Counted from the stretch's first letter, positions 1 to 13,995 are shown. The stretch is 64,000 bases of DNA from Neckera pumila (GCA_963969595.1 OZ018408.1:27838108-27902107); one strand, 5' to 3'. The notes: generated from the sequence alone by a model not told the origin. Numbers and translations: made by a program.

Positions 1-2507
1 GTCATGTGATATCTTACTTGATAGATTTACAACACCTCATTGTTAAATAATTTAATAGTTTGATGGTGTTGGTGGAATTCACCTTTGCTTATGTGGCACA
101 AGTCCATAGAATCATAGATCGCTCTTGCGGGATAAAAATATGTATTTTCAATGAAAAATTATTTGTTTCAACTATCATATATTGATTACGCAATAGTTGT
201 ATATATAACTATTGTAGTCATTGATTAGTTACTTCAAAGTTGCAAATACAAAAACAGAAAGTAAGAGGATTTTAATAAAAAAAAATTTGAGTCATTTTTA
301 TGTTTATTATAAGAAAATGATTATGACAAGGATGACTACATCAATAACATGCATATATGACTTTTATATTATATAATTGTACCATGTCTCCATGACTGCA
401 CTATGTCTCAAACCACTTATTGTCTCCATGCCATAACCGTCTTAATTTTGCCTTTTGGCCCATTGAAAACTACAACCAACCACCAATTGAAAATGAATCA
501 AGGTCTATCTGATGAAAAATACATCACAAAACAAGTAATGCAACAATTATTAAAAATTACAAAACTCACCTAATGCAAAGTCAACTACTTGCACTTATTG
601 TCTTCTATTAGACATATATTATCTTCAATTATCTCATTAAGGCTTTCTGTATATGCACAAAAATCAAAATTAAGAATATATTGCAAAGCAAGAAGGTATA
701 ATATTCAAATAAAACCAAGAAAATCACCAATTTTCATCAATATAATTGTATAATTTTCAACAAGAACTAATTGTCACTACTAAAAAAAAGAACAATGACA
801 AAGGCATGTAAAGTAAGCAAAAGCCCAAAACAAAAAAAACAAAGTACTGCACTTGGCAACTATAATGAAGAATTGTAGTTAAATAAAACTTCACCTTGAA
901 ATCTTGAGGAAAAGACAAAAGGAAAAAAAGAAAAGAGGGAGAATAATAAAAAAAAACAAAGAAGAATGTAAACAACTATACTTAAGAGATGGCATATGAC
1001 ACAAACCTTCATTTAGAAATCTTAAGCCAAAATAAGAGGAAAAAGGGATAAGAGGTTGATTAACAAGAAGCAAGAACAAAAATATAAATTACTACACTTA
1101 GGAAGTAGCAAATGACCTAAACCCTAACTACAAATGAAAGAGGCTACCACATCACACTTGTTACAATATATTCTATGACTGCACTATGGCTATTTTATAA
1201 CTAATTAAGATTCAATCAATGACTTCTTCATGTCTGTTATTCAACTACCTTATAACTATTGTACATAAGAGATTCTATGACTTCTTTACAATTGTTCTAG
1301 AGTTCAATGTCTTTTCAATTGAAGGAATCTAAAAGTCTTTTGAAAGAACCAATGGAAATCTTTTGGGATTCAATTGATTTTCAATATAACAAAAGCTGAA
1401 ACACATAATTGACCTTCAATTTCAATAACAAAGAATAACAAAAAAATTTTAAGAAAAAACAATAACAGAGCTCAATTTTTTTTTGAAGTAGCAAATGGAA
1501 TTTTTCAAAATTTATGAGTCAATATTTTCACAAAATGAAATGAATTGCAAATAAATTGACAAAGAATATCACATGGGAATATTCATGAAAAGACAATTCC
1601 TATTCAAATTCTAATAGAAAGCTTGATTGCTAAGATTGAAATTCTAATGATTCATACCTTGGGGCTACTATGAAGGTTTTGACATTTTTTTCTAGCTTGT
1701 GAGACTTTGGCAAGAGTCATTTTCACACAAATAGCACTAGTAGCGCGGAAAATAGTAGAGCCCTTGTTATTTTTAAGTTGAATATCAATCCAATACATGC
1801 AACGTCAAATTTCAAGGATTATTGGTGCTTCATTGAAGAATTGTGAAATGTTATGAGATGAACAATTTTATGTTGAAGTTCATTGTCTATAATAAATCCT
1901 CAAAGGTATGGAATAATTTAAAATTAGGAGGAAGTTTTCTTAATGTCGATTGCTAATTTTAAAGTTAGAAGAATTATTGAATATTAATACGAGTGAATCA
2001 CATGATTAAAAACTCCAATGATGGAAAAAAATACTCTAAAAGACTCTAATTAAGACCCAACGAACAGCATGCCAACTCACTCTATCGACATATTAAATTC
2101 CAACTCAACATTGTAATATAAAAGCTTTCTATGCTACCGTGAGCTTCTTAATAAAACAAATTCAATTGCCTAGAGCTAATTTAGTGAATTGATTGTGAAT
2201 GAAATTTGATTTAAAAAAAAACTATAATTTGCGATTTAATTGATAGGTATTGTAGTCATTTATTATGTGTTATCTTGTAATGAGTACTATCTTCCTTGCA
2301 TTTATAATTTGCTTAGTATTAAAATGTATTATTATTGAAATAAAAATATATATTTGAATTGAAGCATTATAATTGAAGTACAAAGCATTATTGAAATTTT
2401 AATATAATAACTGAAGTGAGAACTTAGGCAAAATTTGGAAATATCTTAAACCTTCAACTTTTGACCATAGTATAGGAATTGAATAAAATTTCATAGAAAT
2501 GAATAAC
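1..2507. other. AT-rich intergenic DNA, no gene seen
   Basis: Long A and T runs and frequent stops in all frames. The only open frames are low-complexity ones on the minus strand near 757-1079, rich in Phe and Leu because they read purine runs backwards. I see no clear inverted or tandem element here. The last few hundred bases should hold the promoter of the gene starting at 2508, but no convincing TATA box stands out against the AT background. Confidence 0.5.
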
Positions 2508-5500
2508 ATGAGTAAGTATTTTGATCAAATGTGGAAGAAAAGATGTAAAAAGAAGAAAATTGAAGAAAATGATAAGATTTTGAAATCATTTTCAAGCACA
2601 AAGAATGTAGAAATTTCAAATGAACCAAAAGTCAAAGAACAAAAGAAAAGGTAAATTATTTACAAACTCCAAGATTTTGACTAAAAAAATATAAAAAGTA
2701 TTATATATAGAGAGAGATTAGACTTACAAGACATATCATAGTTACCATAGTTCATTTCTTAATAAGTTTAAATTTTTATATATTTTAAATTCACTTTCTA
2801 TTATCCAATACATGATAAAAATATGAATTTAAATTATTCAATGAAATATTAATGTCTATAGAAATTTATACTAATCATAGGCAACAAAGCAATGTTTATG
2901 ATATTACCAATACAAACTAGTCTTTAGAATGGAATCAATATAAGGTTACATTCTAATATGCAATATTTTAGTTTCAACATAAACATACTTTTAAAAAAAA
3001 ATTAAATATACACATTTGGAAAACTAGGTTGGAATTTCTAAATCTAAAAAAAAGCCAGTTTGACAATTGTACATCAAATTTATCATCACATTCTTCAAAC
3101 ATTTCAAAGCAATGTGATTCAATGGAAACCCATTCTTTTGAAGAGTTTGATGTTGCAACTTCACAAGCTACAAAATTGGAGTTAATTAATCAAGTTTCTT
3201 GCAATATGAAAGCTGAAACTTCTATCTTCAATTGTCAAAGTTTACAAAATAGTTCTGAAAGAGTTTTTGTTAATTTGGAAGATGGTCTAATTCAGACAAA
3301 GGATGAAGTCTTTGACCTACAAGAGAAGAAAGACAAAGAAATTGATTCTAATTCACAATTGCATTTTTTGGATGCACATAAGAAAACTACAATAGCTGAT
3401 ACACAATTTGAAACCTACTTTAATTCCAAATTCAATGAAAAATACTCAAGCATACAAAACATTGTCAAAGGACATTTGGGTAATAAAATCCCATATGAAA
3501 AGGGAAAAGGTTTGTATTTAGAACATTTGGAGGAATTTAATACATATTCATATGGTGATGATATTAGACCTACATTTGAGGAATCAAAGCGAAATGAAAA
3601 TGGAGTGACCATGGATTCTAAACTCAATTTATTAGATGAATTGAACGAGAGTGATGCAAATTCATATACAAGCATTAATGAAGATGATGACAATGAACTT
3701 TATGATTACAGGGGCTTATCTGATAATTATAGTGACATTGAAGATGGGCTTTCATTGCATGAGCTTCAATCTTTGAACAAGAATTGTGAGTTGGGACAAC
3801 TTCATTTGCAATACCTCTACAATTTGCATCCAAGTGAAGAAACCAATTGCGATAATACTAAAATTGATAAAAAACTTTTTAAGAATGATGACTGTTTGAT
3901 GAATTCTAAAGAGGGATGCGAATTCAAAGATGGAAGAAAAAAATTGGTAGAAATTAGAGAAAAGCTTCGGTTTGAAAAGACTTTGTTTTATGATTCAATT
4001 AGTCGTATTCAACCATATCTTCAAGACAATTTAGAAGGTTCAATATCACTTCCAAATCTCAAAGTTGAAAGTGCACGAGTATCAAATATTCAAGGTATTT
4101 CTCCTTGTTCTAGTCCTGAACCTAATCTAATAAATAGAAGTTTGAAACACCAAGATTTTAAAAGATTAATTCAAAGATCAAGAAGCTTAAACAAAATTGT
4201 TGTTGATAACAAGGAACTCAATACATCTAATGGACTAAGGAATTTACCTGATGAGACACAAGATTTTTTGGAAAAAATGAAGAAAAATAATTCAGTATGT
4301 TTTTCTAAATATCAACATGTATCAACATTTATATTAGCCTCTTCATTGAATTTGACTTGTTATATTATTTGTTCTTTCAAAATCTAAACAACATTAATTT
4401 TTTGATCAAGAATTAAATTCTTTGTTAAAAAATGGTAATAAAATTATTTTAATTTTTGCATTTGTGCTCATAGGTTGCAAATGAAGTTACCAAGCTGATG
4501 TCACTAAAATCCAAAGAGAAGTAATGATTAAAAAAACCTTTCAATATAAATTACTTCAAATTACTAAACCAATGCCTTATTTCAAACCATATGAGTTGAG
4601 TAAATAAAATAAAATTTATTTGACATTGTACATGCATGTAAAAAGTATAACATTTTTTGGCAATATTTAATATTTTAATTAATCATTATAGATAAATATC
4701 TAAGTACTTTTTATTTATTTTTATATTGACATAGAATTAGTACAAATAATAATACATAACTTTTGGATTTGATATTTGAACTTCATATGTACAAAAATTT
4801 AAAATAATTGAAGCTTCTATATTCCTTTGATAATCTTTTTATGCTCAATTTTTTTTCAGTTTGGAAACCACCTACAAATTGGAAAATGATTTACAAGATA
4901 TTACTAAACATGAAGCTACAACTTCAAAGATTGATTTGTGTAATAAAGAAATGAACCTTCAAAATTTGACTCAAAAACAAGAAACACAGAAGAAAGTTTT
5001 AAAATCTCCAAGGTTTCACAATATACTGCAACTTCTTGAAATTTGAAATTGAATTTATTTGACATATATCAATTCTTTAAAAATAAAAAATAAAAAATTC
5101 TTAACTAAAAATAATATTATTGATGAAATGATTCTATTATATTTTTATTTGAATAAACACTAATACAAAACTAAAAATTATAGAAAGCAGAAATAAAAAG
5201 AAATCTTATGGAAATATATGTGATACCCTTAATGCATTAGAAATAAAAAAGAAACCCCCTAAAAAAGCTAATGATAAAATCTTGCGCAACATTAAGCTTG
5301 GTCCGGATGCTCGCTATTATAAGCTTACGGTAAGATATAAACATTTATAATTATGATTTATCCTCTAAAGGTTCAAATTCTTGAAATTAATATTTTAGGT
5401 TTTGGTGTAAGTTTCTATGATGCCAAACTATACTGAGCTTTTTTGAAAAAAAATAAAGAAACGTACTTACGTACTAGCTTGGGGAGAATATTGCGTTATT

Positions 5501-8045
5501 TTGATTTGTGCATGGGAGAAAAAGTTATTCCCTCCTAGTCTCCTACACAAAAAATGCCTTAGACTAGGTAGCAAAAAGGAAATTTGAAAATTTGAAATAA
5601 CTAAAAAAATTAAATTTTCACACATATATTTAAGTCTTCTTTGAAAGCTTTGATCCATTTCATTTGAATTAGTTGCATGATAGCAATGAAGGGATACATG
5701 GTATTTGTTTTCTCAACACAATTATCACAATTTTTCAAAACAAAAAGGTCCATTGGCTATAGATTACTATAACACTATAAAAATTGACTTATTTCAATTC
5801 CAGTTTTGAACTATTAACAATATAATTTTTCCTTCAATCTTATATTATTTTATTTTCATTTTACTATTTTTCAAAAAAGAAAGGTCAATTAGTTTTTTTT
5901 GATGAAAATAACAAGGTCAGGATGAAGAAGAAGAGTTAGTAGAACAAATATTGGCCCAACCAGATCCTATTGATGACATAACAAATGATGGTTGTAGCAA
6001 CACATCTTATACTTCAACTGTAAGCTTAAAATGGGACAAATCAACTTTAATTAGATTTGTGTATTTGAATGATATTACCTTTGTGTATATATAATAAGTG
6101 TTTTGATATATCTTATAATAATAATCTTTTAAATAATACATTTAATCACATTTAAATTTGAAATATCAATAGGGCTATGATTTTGATGAAGATGATGCTA
6201 AAAGAATAGCTCAGATTAATGCAAACTTGGAACATCTTGAACTTGAGTATTATGATTCTTGTAGCATTTCCAACAAATGTGATAAAGAAGACGAACATCA
6301 TTTTATTTCCAATGGTAGATTTCCTTCAAGAGGTATTTTATAAAAAATACAAAAATATATAAGTGATTAAATTTGAAATCATTTATGATGTAAATATATA
6401 AGAAATTTAATTGAAAATATCCACTTTATAAGTCTATTATACAAGATGAGTATATAGTCATCTAACATGCCGTACACCAACTTATATTCAATTTCATTAA
6501 AATAGGATGATCAATGAAGGTCTCATTAAGTGTAGTATATTTTAAAATATAATTTTTTTTGAAAATGAATGAAAAATAAAATTTCATCATAATTTTGAAA
6601 TAATAATTTTTCACATGGGATAACTTTTTCGCATTCAATTGTAGCAATTTCACCACAAATAAGCTCAAAAGTACCTTTTACATCAACAAAACAAGGAAAT
6701 AGCACAACACGCACAAAAAAATCTTCCAACCATAGTTGCAATAAAATTCAAAGTGATTGCATATCAGATATGGCTAAAATAAGTAGTGATACTAAAGTAA
6801 AACATTATTTAGAAGAACAACGCATATACCGGCAATTCCAAAAAAGAAATGAGGTACACCAAAGAAGATATCCACATATTCTACATATCAATAACAATCT
6901 AATTAATACAATATTCAAGAGGTTAAAATTTTTTTAACCATTGATTATTAAATACTTTTCAAAATTATTATTTTTAATATATTTTTCTTGTAATTCTGCC
7001 ATTATTTTTCATATTTTTAATACATTATTTACTTTATAGAATTTATATTATTAATTTAGTGCATTTACTTCCACAAATAGACACCTATAGTTGATTTAAT
7101 ATTGCTTTTGTCATAAAATTATTAGAATTTTCTTAGAAAATTGGTTTATTATAAGAAAAAAACGCATGCTTGGTTTAAAACTAATGGATATGAAATTAAA
7201 GTGCAACTGATTTAATTATTTTCTTTGTCATTCAGGATATTGATAGAATGTTGAAAGAACTTGAAACCGTGGAGCTTCCAAAGCTTTCTGAAAAAGAATT
7301 GCAAGATTTGGTAAGCACCTCATATAAACTCATTTGTTTGTCAATTTTATTCATTTATGTTTTTTCTACTTTCAAATTTCATCTCACAATATGTTGCACC
7401 TTATAGGAAAGAACAAATTGCAAATATATGATTGTCTTGTAGGTTGCAATAATGTTACTTTGTTAAAATTGTTATGCCTAATATGTATATATATAAAATC
7501 TATTTTTTTCAGTTTTTCTTTATAGTTTAAACCTCAAGAGTTTCCAAATACACCATAAAACATGACTTTCAATTCTTCTAATATTTAATAGGCGTAGGGT
7601 ATAAGCCAAATTTTATCTAGGCTTTGTCATTGTTTATTTGGAGTACTAGAGCAACTATTAAATTTCTAAAGGATTTTTTCTTTTCTTTCCTACTTTAAAA
7701 TAGCCATACTACTATAAGTGTTAGAAATAGTCATAGACGCAAAAGCATTTCATTTATTATAAATGTATTTTTGGTATAAATTGAAGTGAAGATAATAAGC
7801 TTAACTTTTAGTAATATGCATATCATGAGGAGATCATGTAATAGTATGAATAATTTTGATTCAATTTGTTTTAAATAAGAAATACTTGAAGATGAATATA
7901 TTGAATTGGTGGAATATTATAACAGATAATGGAATGCAAAAAAGAACAAGGAATGTCATCTAATATGTCAATAGAGCAATTTGCAATCCATGATTCAACA
8001 TCTCCAATTGAAAAACTTCATGTCAAAGAATCCAAATCAACGTAG
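2508..8045 (+). CDS. FSIP1-like protein (fibrous sheath-interacting protein 1 family), ten exons
   Basis: Ten exons join in perfect phase: 2508-2650, 3028-4294, 4474-4520, 4860-5012, 5191-5329, 5921-6019, 6173-6332, 6645-6853, 7236-7310, 7926-8045, giving 803 aa. All junctions are GT-AG; the weakest donor is GTTTCA after 5012. The N-terminal two thirds is Asn/Ser/Glu-rich and looks disordered. The C-terminal third carries blocks I recognise from FSIP1, in the same order: RNIKLGPDARYYKLT (569-583) followed by an acidic ELVEQIL helix, then DDAKRIAQINANLEHLE (near 623-639), then a coiled-coil-like end with IDRMLKELE and LSEKELQDLIMECKKEQ (exons 9-10). Animal FSIP1 is a sperm-tail and ciliary protein, so a role in the axoneme of flagellated sperm is inferred. 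The ATG at 2508 is the first in-frame Met I find; a further 5' exon is possible. The gene structure is secure, the family assignment less so. Confidence 0.66.
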
Positions 8046-9914
8046 CAAAATATTAGAATACAATCAATAAATTATGGCGGCTCAATGTATTACTATACAT
8101 AGAGTTAACCCTTTATTTTCCACCCTCCCACATTGCAGTAACCAATAGCTATGAATTGGATTATTTAAAGAACGATAAATAATTTAAAGCTTTTTTTTCT
8201 AGACGGATTTTGGTCATAAAAAACACAATTGGTGCCAAACTCCCCATTTCATCTGAAGCATTAATACAAATGTAATAGACAAATACCGCAACAAACTAAG
8301 CAGCAATATGATGAATTTCATTAAAATGGCACCATTCCGGAACTTTGGCACTTTTACAGTTCAAAACGGACGCTCTGAAATCTATACCCGTTCTACATGG
8401 TCAAAATGGCACGCAGAATGCCGCCAATTTAACAAAATTCCCCCATCAATGCTAGCATGCAAGCTTAAAAATGCTAGTATATGATTCTTGAGCATATGTA
8501 TAAATAGATATATAATAACCATTGATTGAAGGTGCTTGTAACATAAATACCTATAACAGAGGTATATTGTCTTTTAGTTTCATGTGCTCATGATGAGAGG
8601 CTCACATAATAGCAACCCTCACAAGCTAAGTATATATTGTAATAATAAAATAACTAACTCAATCATAATGAATTGAAACCACTTTCTACATGGGCCATTC
8701 TAGATTTGGGCAAGAAGAGATTTGGAGATGTACAACTATAGCACTAGAATTTGGTCACACAACTTATTATTTTTTTAAACTCTTATGCAAGAAAGGAGAT
8801 CTAACTTTAATTAGTGAATGTAAATCATGTTTAATCAATCTCATTATATCAATGTAGTATGTTTACAATCAAATAATCTACTAGATTTAATCAAAGGAAT
8901 ATGATAGAAGCCGTATTCCAATTATATACATAATACAAGCTAAAAATGATGATAAATTATTAATACTATTATAAATTTTAACTCCTAACGTCCTAACATC
9001 AAATTTAAAACATAGCAGACACTTTAATCATCCACATCATGTCCATCATTTTTTCTTCAATAATCATGGTTATTCATCTCAACTATTTTTATTTTTGTAA
9101 TCTAGATTAATCTAATTTTAGATTAACCTTCATTAAAACAATTAAAATTGAAATAGAACCATAATATAAGTTTTTTAATGACCTACATTGAATAAGCATG
9201 GAATATTGAGTCATTTGCTCAATTGGAGAGAAATTTGTATTTTGGCTTAAATTTGATATGAATTATAACATCTAGTTTTATTTTAATATTAATGATTTCA
9301 AAGAAGAAGAAATCACTCTCAAAAAGTAGAAAAATTCCAAATGTTTAGATATTAATATAAGCTTTGATTGGCATGTATTGCATCCATCACCAAATTCAGT
9401 GTTCCTATTTATTATCATCTATATAAGGTAGGGAACTCATTCACATAAATGGTATCTATCTTGTAAGATGAAAAGTTGCCTGTTACAATGTAGGTTAGCA
9501 AGAAATGAAAATACTTATAGACTTTGGTGTAAATCTTGAACAAGACTAGACTCTTCATTCATTCCAACCTTACAAGATAAGACCAATGCAATTCTCTTGG
9601 TTCAACAACAGTCTAAAATTATTGCAAATATTAGAATCCTACTTACTGTCTATCTTAAACTTAAACAATTCATAACTTAATTGAGAGAACATTTGAGCAT
9701 TTCATAATCTAGTGCATTAAGGGTGGCGACCCATTCCCGATCACCACTCCAATTCCGCTCTGTAGATTGTTCTCTTTCTGATCAGCACGAAAAAAACGGT
9801 TATTAATTACAACACGGTTCCCAATGCAATGGTGGCGCATTATGATTGGCTACAAGATGATCAATATTGCAACCAACCCTTGGTGGATTTGCAACCAAGC
9901 CCTTGGTCGGAAAT
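8046..9914. other. Intergenic DNA with a fragment of the TGTGAGC terminal-repeat family
   Basis: No gene seen. Near 8590-8630 there is a copy of the motif GGCTCACATAATAGCAACCC, which also occurs in related form at 54735, 59520, 61080 and 61300, where it marks element ends. The opposite end here is degenerate. The rest is plain AT-rich sequence. Confidence 0.4.
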
Positions 9915-10105
9915 AGGGAGGTCTATATAACGAGTATAGGTCAAGTAGAATCTTCAGCAAAAAAATTCATAGTAATTATGTTTTGAGAAATGAAAATCTG
10001 AAGAATTATGGGAACCTTCTTAATTCAGTTTCTACACATGGGAAAATTCCTTCCTTGAAGAACCCCGCCTTGAGATATGTGTAATTGCTTAAATGGTCGA
10101 CAATG
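9915..10105. repeat. Dispersed repeat, copy 1 (partner at 18757-18945)
   Basis: This stretch aligns by eye with 18757-18945 in the same orientation over about 190 bases. Shared landmarks are the GTCTATAT/ATCTATAT start, TTATAGTAATTAT-like and CATATGGAAAA-like runs, and an ATATG-AATTGCTTAA-TGG end. I see no terminal repeats, so the element type is unknown. Confidence 0.5.
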
Positions 10106-10519
10106 GGTCGGCTCCCTTAGAATCCTCTCAGTAGGACCAAGACCCACAACAAAAAACTCAATTAACACCAGTCATTTAATGGCAACACTGAACTGAAACC
10201 ACAGAAATATCAGTTCTTATGCTTAATGTGACTCTCATCCCACCATGGTCTTAAGTTTGTCAAAGGCATCGGAATGGCTTCCAACCTTCCGCATAGTCGG
10301 TTGCTCTCAGATGAGACTGAGTTCCCCAATACCTTACTTCAAGACTGTAACTTAACTGCAGTGATTCTAAGACCAACATGAAGAAAGAGTATGTTGGGAG
10401 CAATTCTTCAAACTAGGGCACGTGGATCCTGATAGTAAGAGCTCTCATGGATTCATGACTCGATCTACTCGATCAGCAATAGAGAGTCTTTAACCAGATC
10501 CTACAAGCTAGCAACCCTT

Positions 10520-12319
10520 CTACTTTGTTGGATTGTAATTGTATTTCGCCTTCAAACGACCCTGCGCTCCAGGGACAAGATGGAAAATATCGCCACTCAA
10601 AGGCCATTCATTCAAGTCAACATCCAAACTGGCAGAGGTGACAAGAAACTCATCCAGATTGTCACCATACCAGGAAGGCTGGGTTGGCCGCTTCACAGGC
10701 ATGGCAATGGTGCACACCGGCTTGGCATCTGGGGAGATTCGCACAAGCTTCTGCCCATCGAAGAAACAAACCCACAGGAAGCCTTCGTTGTCAATGGTCG
10801 CTCCATCGGGCACTCCTGTAAACAATGGCGCCGTGTCCAGGAAAAGACGGCGGTTGCTTGGGGTGCCAGACTCTTCCTCAAAGTCCCAGACAAATATTTT
10901 CTTAACTGTGCTGTCACTAACATACCTGTTCAAACATGTGCACGTTAAATATTAAAAAACGAATTTTTGCGAAATGTAAGTGAGTCCCAACTACGGTAGC
11001 TTTTTCATATATCTGTTACCACTTTGTCATAAAAGAAATGGTTTGCACTAATTTTATAGAAAGATCTTTTAATAACATGAGACCAGCAGCCAAATCTTAG
11101 CGAGGTATCAAGTATTACCCAAGCAGCACTGACATAGGAATCATAGAAAAACTCAACCTGTCGATTTGAAAATATGAATCAAGAACATCGAAGGAGAAAG
11201 GCAAAACCCAGCAGTCCCAAGTAAAACTTAGCAAACATGACTGAAATTCACAAACCCCACTAATCATAGAAGTAAGTTCTTGAAAAGACAACAGTTCATA
11301 GATTTTCTTGTGGCTTTCATTTTCGGGATGCAATCAACACCCTCTAGTGACACTGCCGCTTGGGGAACAAAATAATGGAATTCCAAAGCAATCTCACATG
11401 TCTGTTCAAAGCTTGACATGCGAAAGATGGATAAACAACATGACATATTTTGAGGATACAAGGGAATCAATGAGCATTATAAGGTGGAAGTGCCTAGTAC
11501 CATCCATTGAAGCAATTCCACACACATGAGACTATTTTTCTACATTGGCAATTGAAAATCATGGAAATTTCAATTGTAAGTGAATTTCAGGATTTGTATG
11601 AATATATTATGAATTTTTGAAACTCAACTTCATGAGGTACGCTCAACCATGTTCTGCATTCATGTACACTTCTAACATTTGGAACTACTTGCATCTAGAC
11701 ATTATTTTCAGGATCGGTTGATGGTTCAATTTGGTCTTCGGCACTTCCACCACCTTAGAGTGCGTCATCAAAGAGGGTTGAGTGCGAAAGAGAAGAAATT
11801 GGTCAGGGCTTACATGCGCTTGTTATCAGGGCTCCACAGGACTCCATTGGTGCAGCTAATGTTGTCAATAACCTTGGTAGCCGTCTTGCCATCCGTTTCC
11901 AGTCGGTAAATCTCTCCCGGCTTGGTCTCGTCCGTCTTGAACAACCGTCCAGCCCAGAACCGACCCTTGGAATCACAGGCCCCATCATTCATCCGCCACC
12001 CACTGTTGATGCCGTAGGGATTCGCCAGCACGGTGAACTTCTCCTCGTCGAAGCTCCACTTTGCAAACCCATCCTCGTACGCCAACACCAGGCCCTCGCC
12101 TCCGTTGATCAAAGCCATGGCGCCCACTTGAAAACTGACGTTGTAGTCTTTCCGCTCTTGGGTGGGAACGTGCAGCTTGTGGATCGTCATCGCTTGGATG
12201 TCGGTGTAGTAGTAGTTTTGGGTGTGAGGGTCCCAGATGCCGGCCTTGCCGACTATGGCACCGGCCTCATAGAAGGTGGTGATCTGGGGATCACAACTGG
12301 GAGCAACCTTTTCTGCCAT
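10520..12319 (-). CDS. SMP-30/gluconolactonase/regucalcin-like protein
   Basis: Two coding exons on the minus strand, 12319-11814 and 10925-10520, join in phase (donor ATGTAAGC, acceptor TTGAACAG) to give 303 aa, the usual length of this six-bladed beta-propeller family. Landmarks are MNDGACDSKGRFWAG, SCTNGVLWSPDNKRMYVSDS across the splice, and VPDGATIDNEGFLWVCFFDG. Family members are metal-dependent lactonases or calcium-binding regucalcins. The Asn of TNGV and the Asp of PDG, both metal ligands, are present. The N-terminal ligand Glu (GES/GEGP in animals) is Lys25 here (GKAGIW), so lactonase activity is doubtful. No signal peptide is seen, so it is probably cytosolic. ATG 12319 was chosen because it gives family length; the TATA box near 14.5 kb suggests a 5'UTR intron. 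Confidence 0.88.
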
Positions 12320-12654
12320 TCCTGCTTTCACCGAAACAGAAGAATTAGATTAGTTGATGACGACAAACTGATGATGCGGATATTGCTTGAGGAAGTAATC
12401 AATGTCGGTGTAGTAGCCTTTTCCTCATGAGATTCAACAAATTGATTTAAGCTAATTTTTATAGACCGAGATTTCATAATTTTATAATGATCAAATTGAT
12501 ATTAATAACTTGATCATAGAGCTCATATGGGGCTAAATTCTGTATCGCCACAACTAATGAAGAACATTGCAAGGACTTGTTAAAAAACAATGAAAATTAG
12601 AGAAAAAAAAAACCCATATGACCCACTCAAAAGTTCTTCAAGAAAAAGGATCTC

Positions 12655-12673
12655 TTCGGTCCTAAGGGGTTAA
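12655..12673. repeat. Solitary TTAA-type element end
   Basis: GGTCCTAAGGGGTTAA matches the right terminus of the TTAA/CCCC family found elsewhere in the window. No matching left terminus was seen to its left, so this is probably a relic. Confidence 0.4.
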
Positions 12674-12841
12674 AAGCAAGGGGGAATGTGCACTATTAAG
12701 CACTGTGTGATTTTTAATAATGATTTCGAATTACAAAAGCGATACCAATGGTGCTTATCTTCAAATCCGTTCACTGTTTGATGCCATTATATTTGTAAGA
12801 AACAAAATAGTGGTTCTACTGGTATACAATATCAAAATCTG

Positions 12842-13094
12842 ATAGGGGTAGTCACACCTTCAAATTCTTCACCAAGCAAACTTTTAAGAAGAATGAGAAG
12901 TTGGTGAGAGAAAACAGGAGCAATGGGGAGGATGAGAACGAAGAATGGATTCACCTGCGACTAAAAATACACAAGCCAGTTTGTAGAAGAAGAATTTTCT
13001 GCCACGGAGAGCCAACGGGAAGCCAAGGGGGAGCCGCCTTGTGCCCATTCTCTGAAGAATCGGTGTGCAGTGAAGAAGGTGTGACTACCCCTAT
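12842..13094. mobile_element. MITE with perfect 20-bp terminal inverted repeats
   Basis: ATAGGGGTAGTCACACCTTC at 12842-12861 recurs as an exact reverse complement at 13075-13094, and weaker complementarity (TTCTTCAC) continues inwards. Both repeats contain TA next to GGGG, so a TA target site with termini GGGGTAGTCACACC is possible. The internal part is about 210 bases and more GC-rich than the flanks. No transposase is encoded. Confidence 0.65.
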
Positions 13095-13587
13095 TTTTGT
13101 GTAGAAACTTTGCGAACTAAAAATGAAACAAATTTTACAAGGCATGGCCACTTCAAAAAATAAGAAAAAGCAGAGGAGCATAGCAATACCTTCACTGACC
13201 TCAGGTTATTGACTCTCTGCTCTGCTCTTGATTATCGCACTACTCCACTCCACCCTGCGATTTCTGTAACGATGAACCCATCGAGACAAACCATTCAACT
13301 GCAAGAACTAAATTGTAGCTAGCAATCAGAGAGTAGTGTGAATCCATCATAGAGAAGTCAGGGTCTAGGAGAAAAGAAAATCGAAACTGAAGATGGGCAC
13401 GACCACTCCAAACAACCAGAAACTTAAATTTTCTACATCGAGGATTAAACGCTCACAGATTCATTGAACTTAAAACAAGCTATCACTGCTCTTTGCCTGG
13501 AGTCTTGCACCGGCTATGGCAAGAGCAAAGAAAAGAGACCACAACTCTGTGAAACAAAGCTTCTATTGCACGTTCCAACAATGTCGG

Positions 13588-13995
13588 TACCAAGCGCCAA
13601 AAAAAGTTCAAACCCCAAACCAAAATATTCAATTTCAAAGATCGACCGGGGAATTGATCGCATCAAACGTCAGCCAAAAGTGAAGTACAAACAATTACTG
13701 AGCCACTCTCTATTGCATTGAAGACATGCTAGGCTGGTCAATATGTTTTGGTGCAACCTCTGCAACGCCAAGGCTTTAATGGTAGACATGCAAAGCCTCG
13801 TAAGAAAATCAAGATACCACTCATCTATGAAGGACTGTCGCCATGGGATTAAAAGAAACTGGTACCAAAATCACTAAAAGAAAATATGAAAACCCCAGAC
13901 CAAGACATCCAATTGAAAAGATCGGCTAAAGGTAAGCCAAAGCTGAAGAAAAACGTTGCTGAAAGAGCCACTCTCTTCGTTGAAGAATACCAATC
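13588..13995. repeat. Diverged direct duplication of about 135 bp
   Basis: The segment from 13588 (GGTACCAAGCGCC) to about 13727 and the segment from 13861 (GGTACCAAAATCAC) to about 13990 share a colinear series of short matches: GGTACCAA, AACCCCA-ACCAA, CAATT-AAAGATCG, GCCAAA-TGAAG and GAGCCACTCTCT-TTGAAGA. This is an old tandem duplication with a spacing of about 273 bases. Confidence 0.5.

Noticed and set aside
757..1079. Phe/Leu-rich minus-strand frames
   Set aside because: Low-complexity translations of purine-rich DNA, with no start or splice support.
10539..10955. Plus-strand frames of 122-138 codons
   Set aside because: They are antisense shadows of the second SMP-30-like exon, which has clear family motifs and correct splicing on the minus strand.
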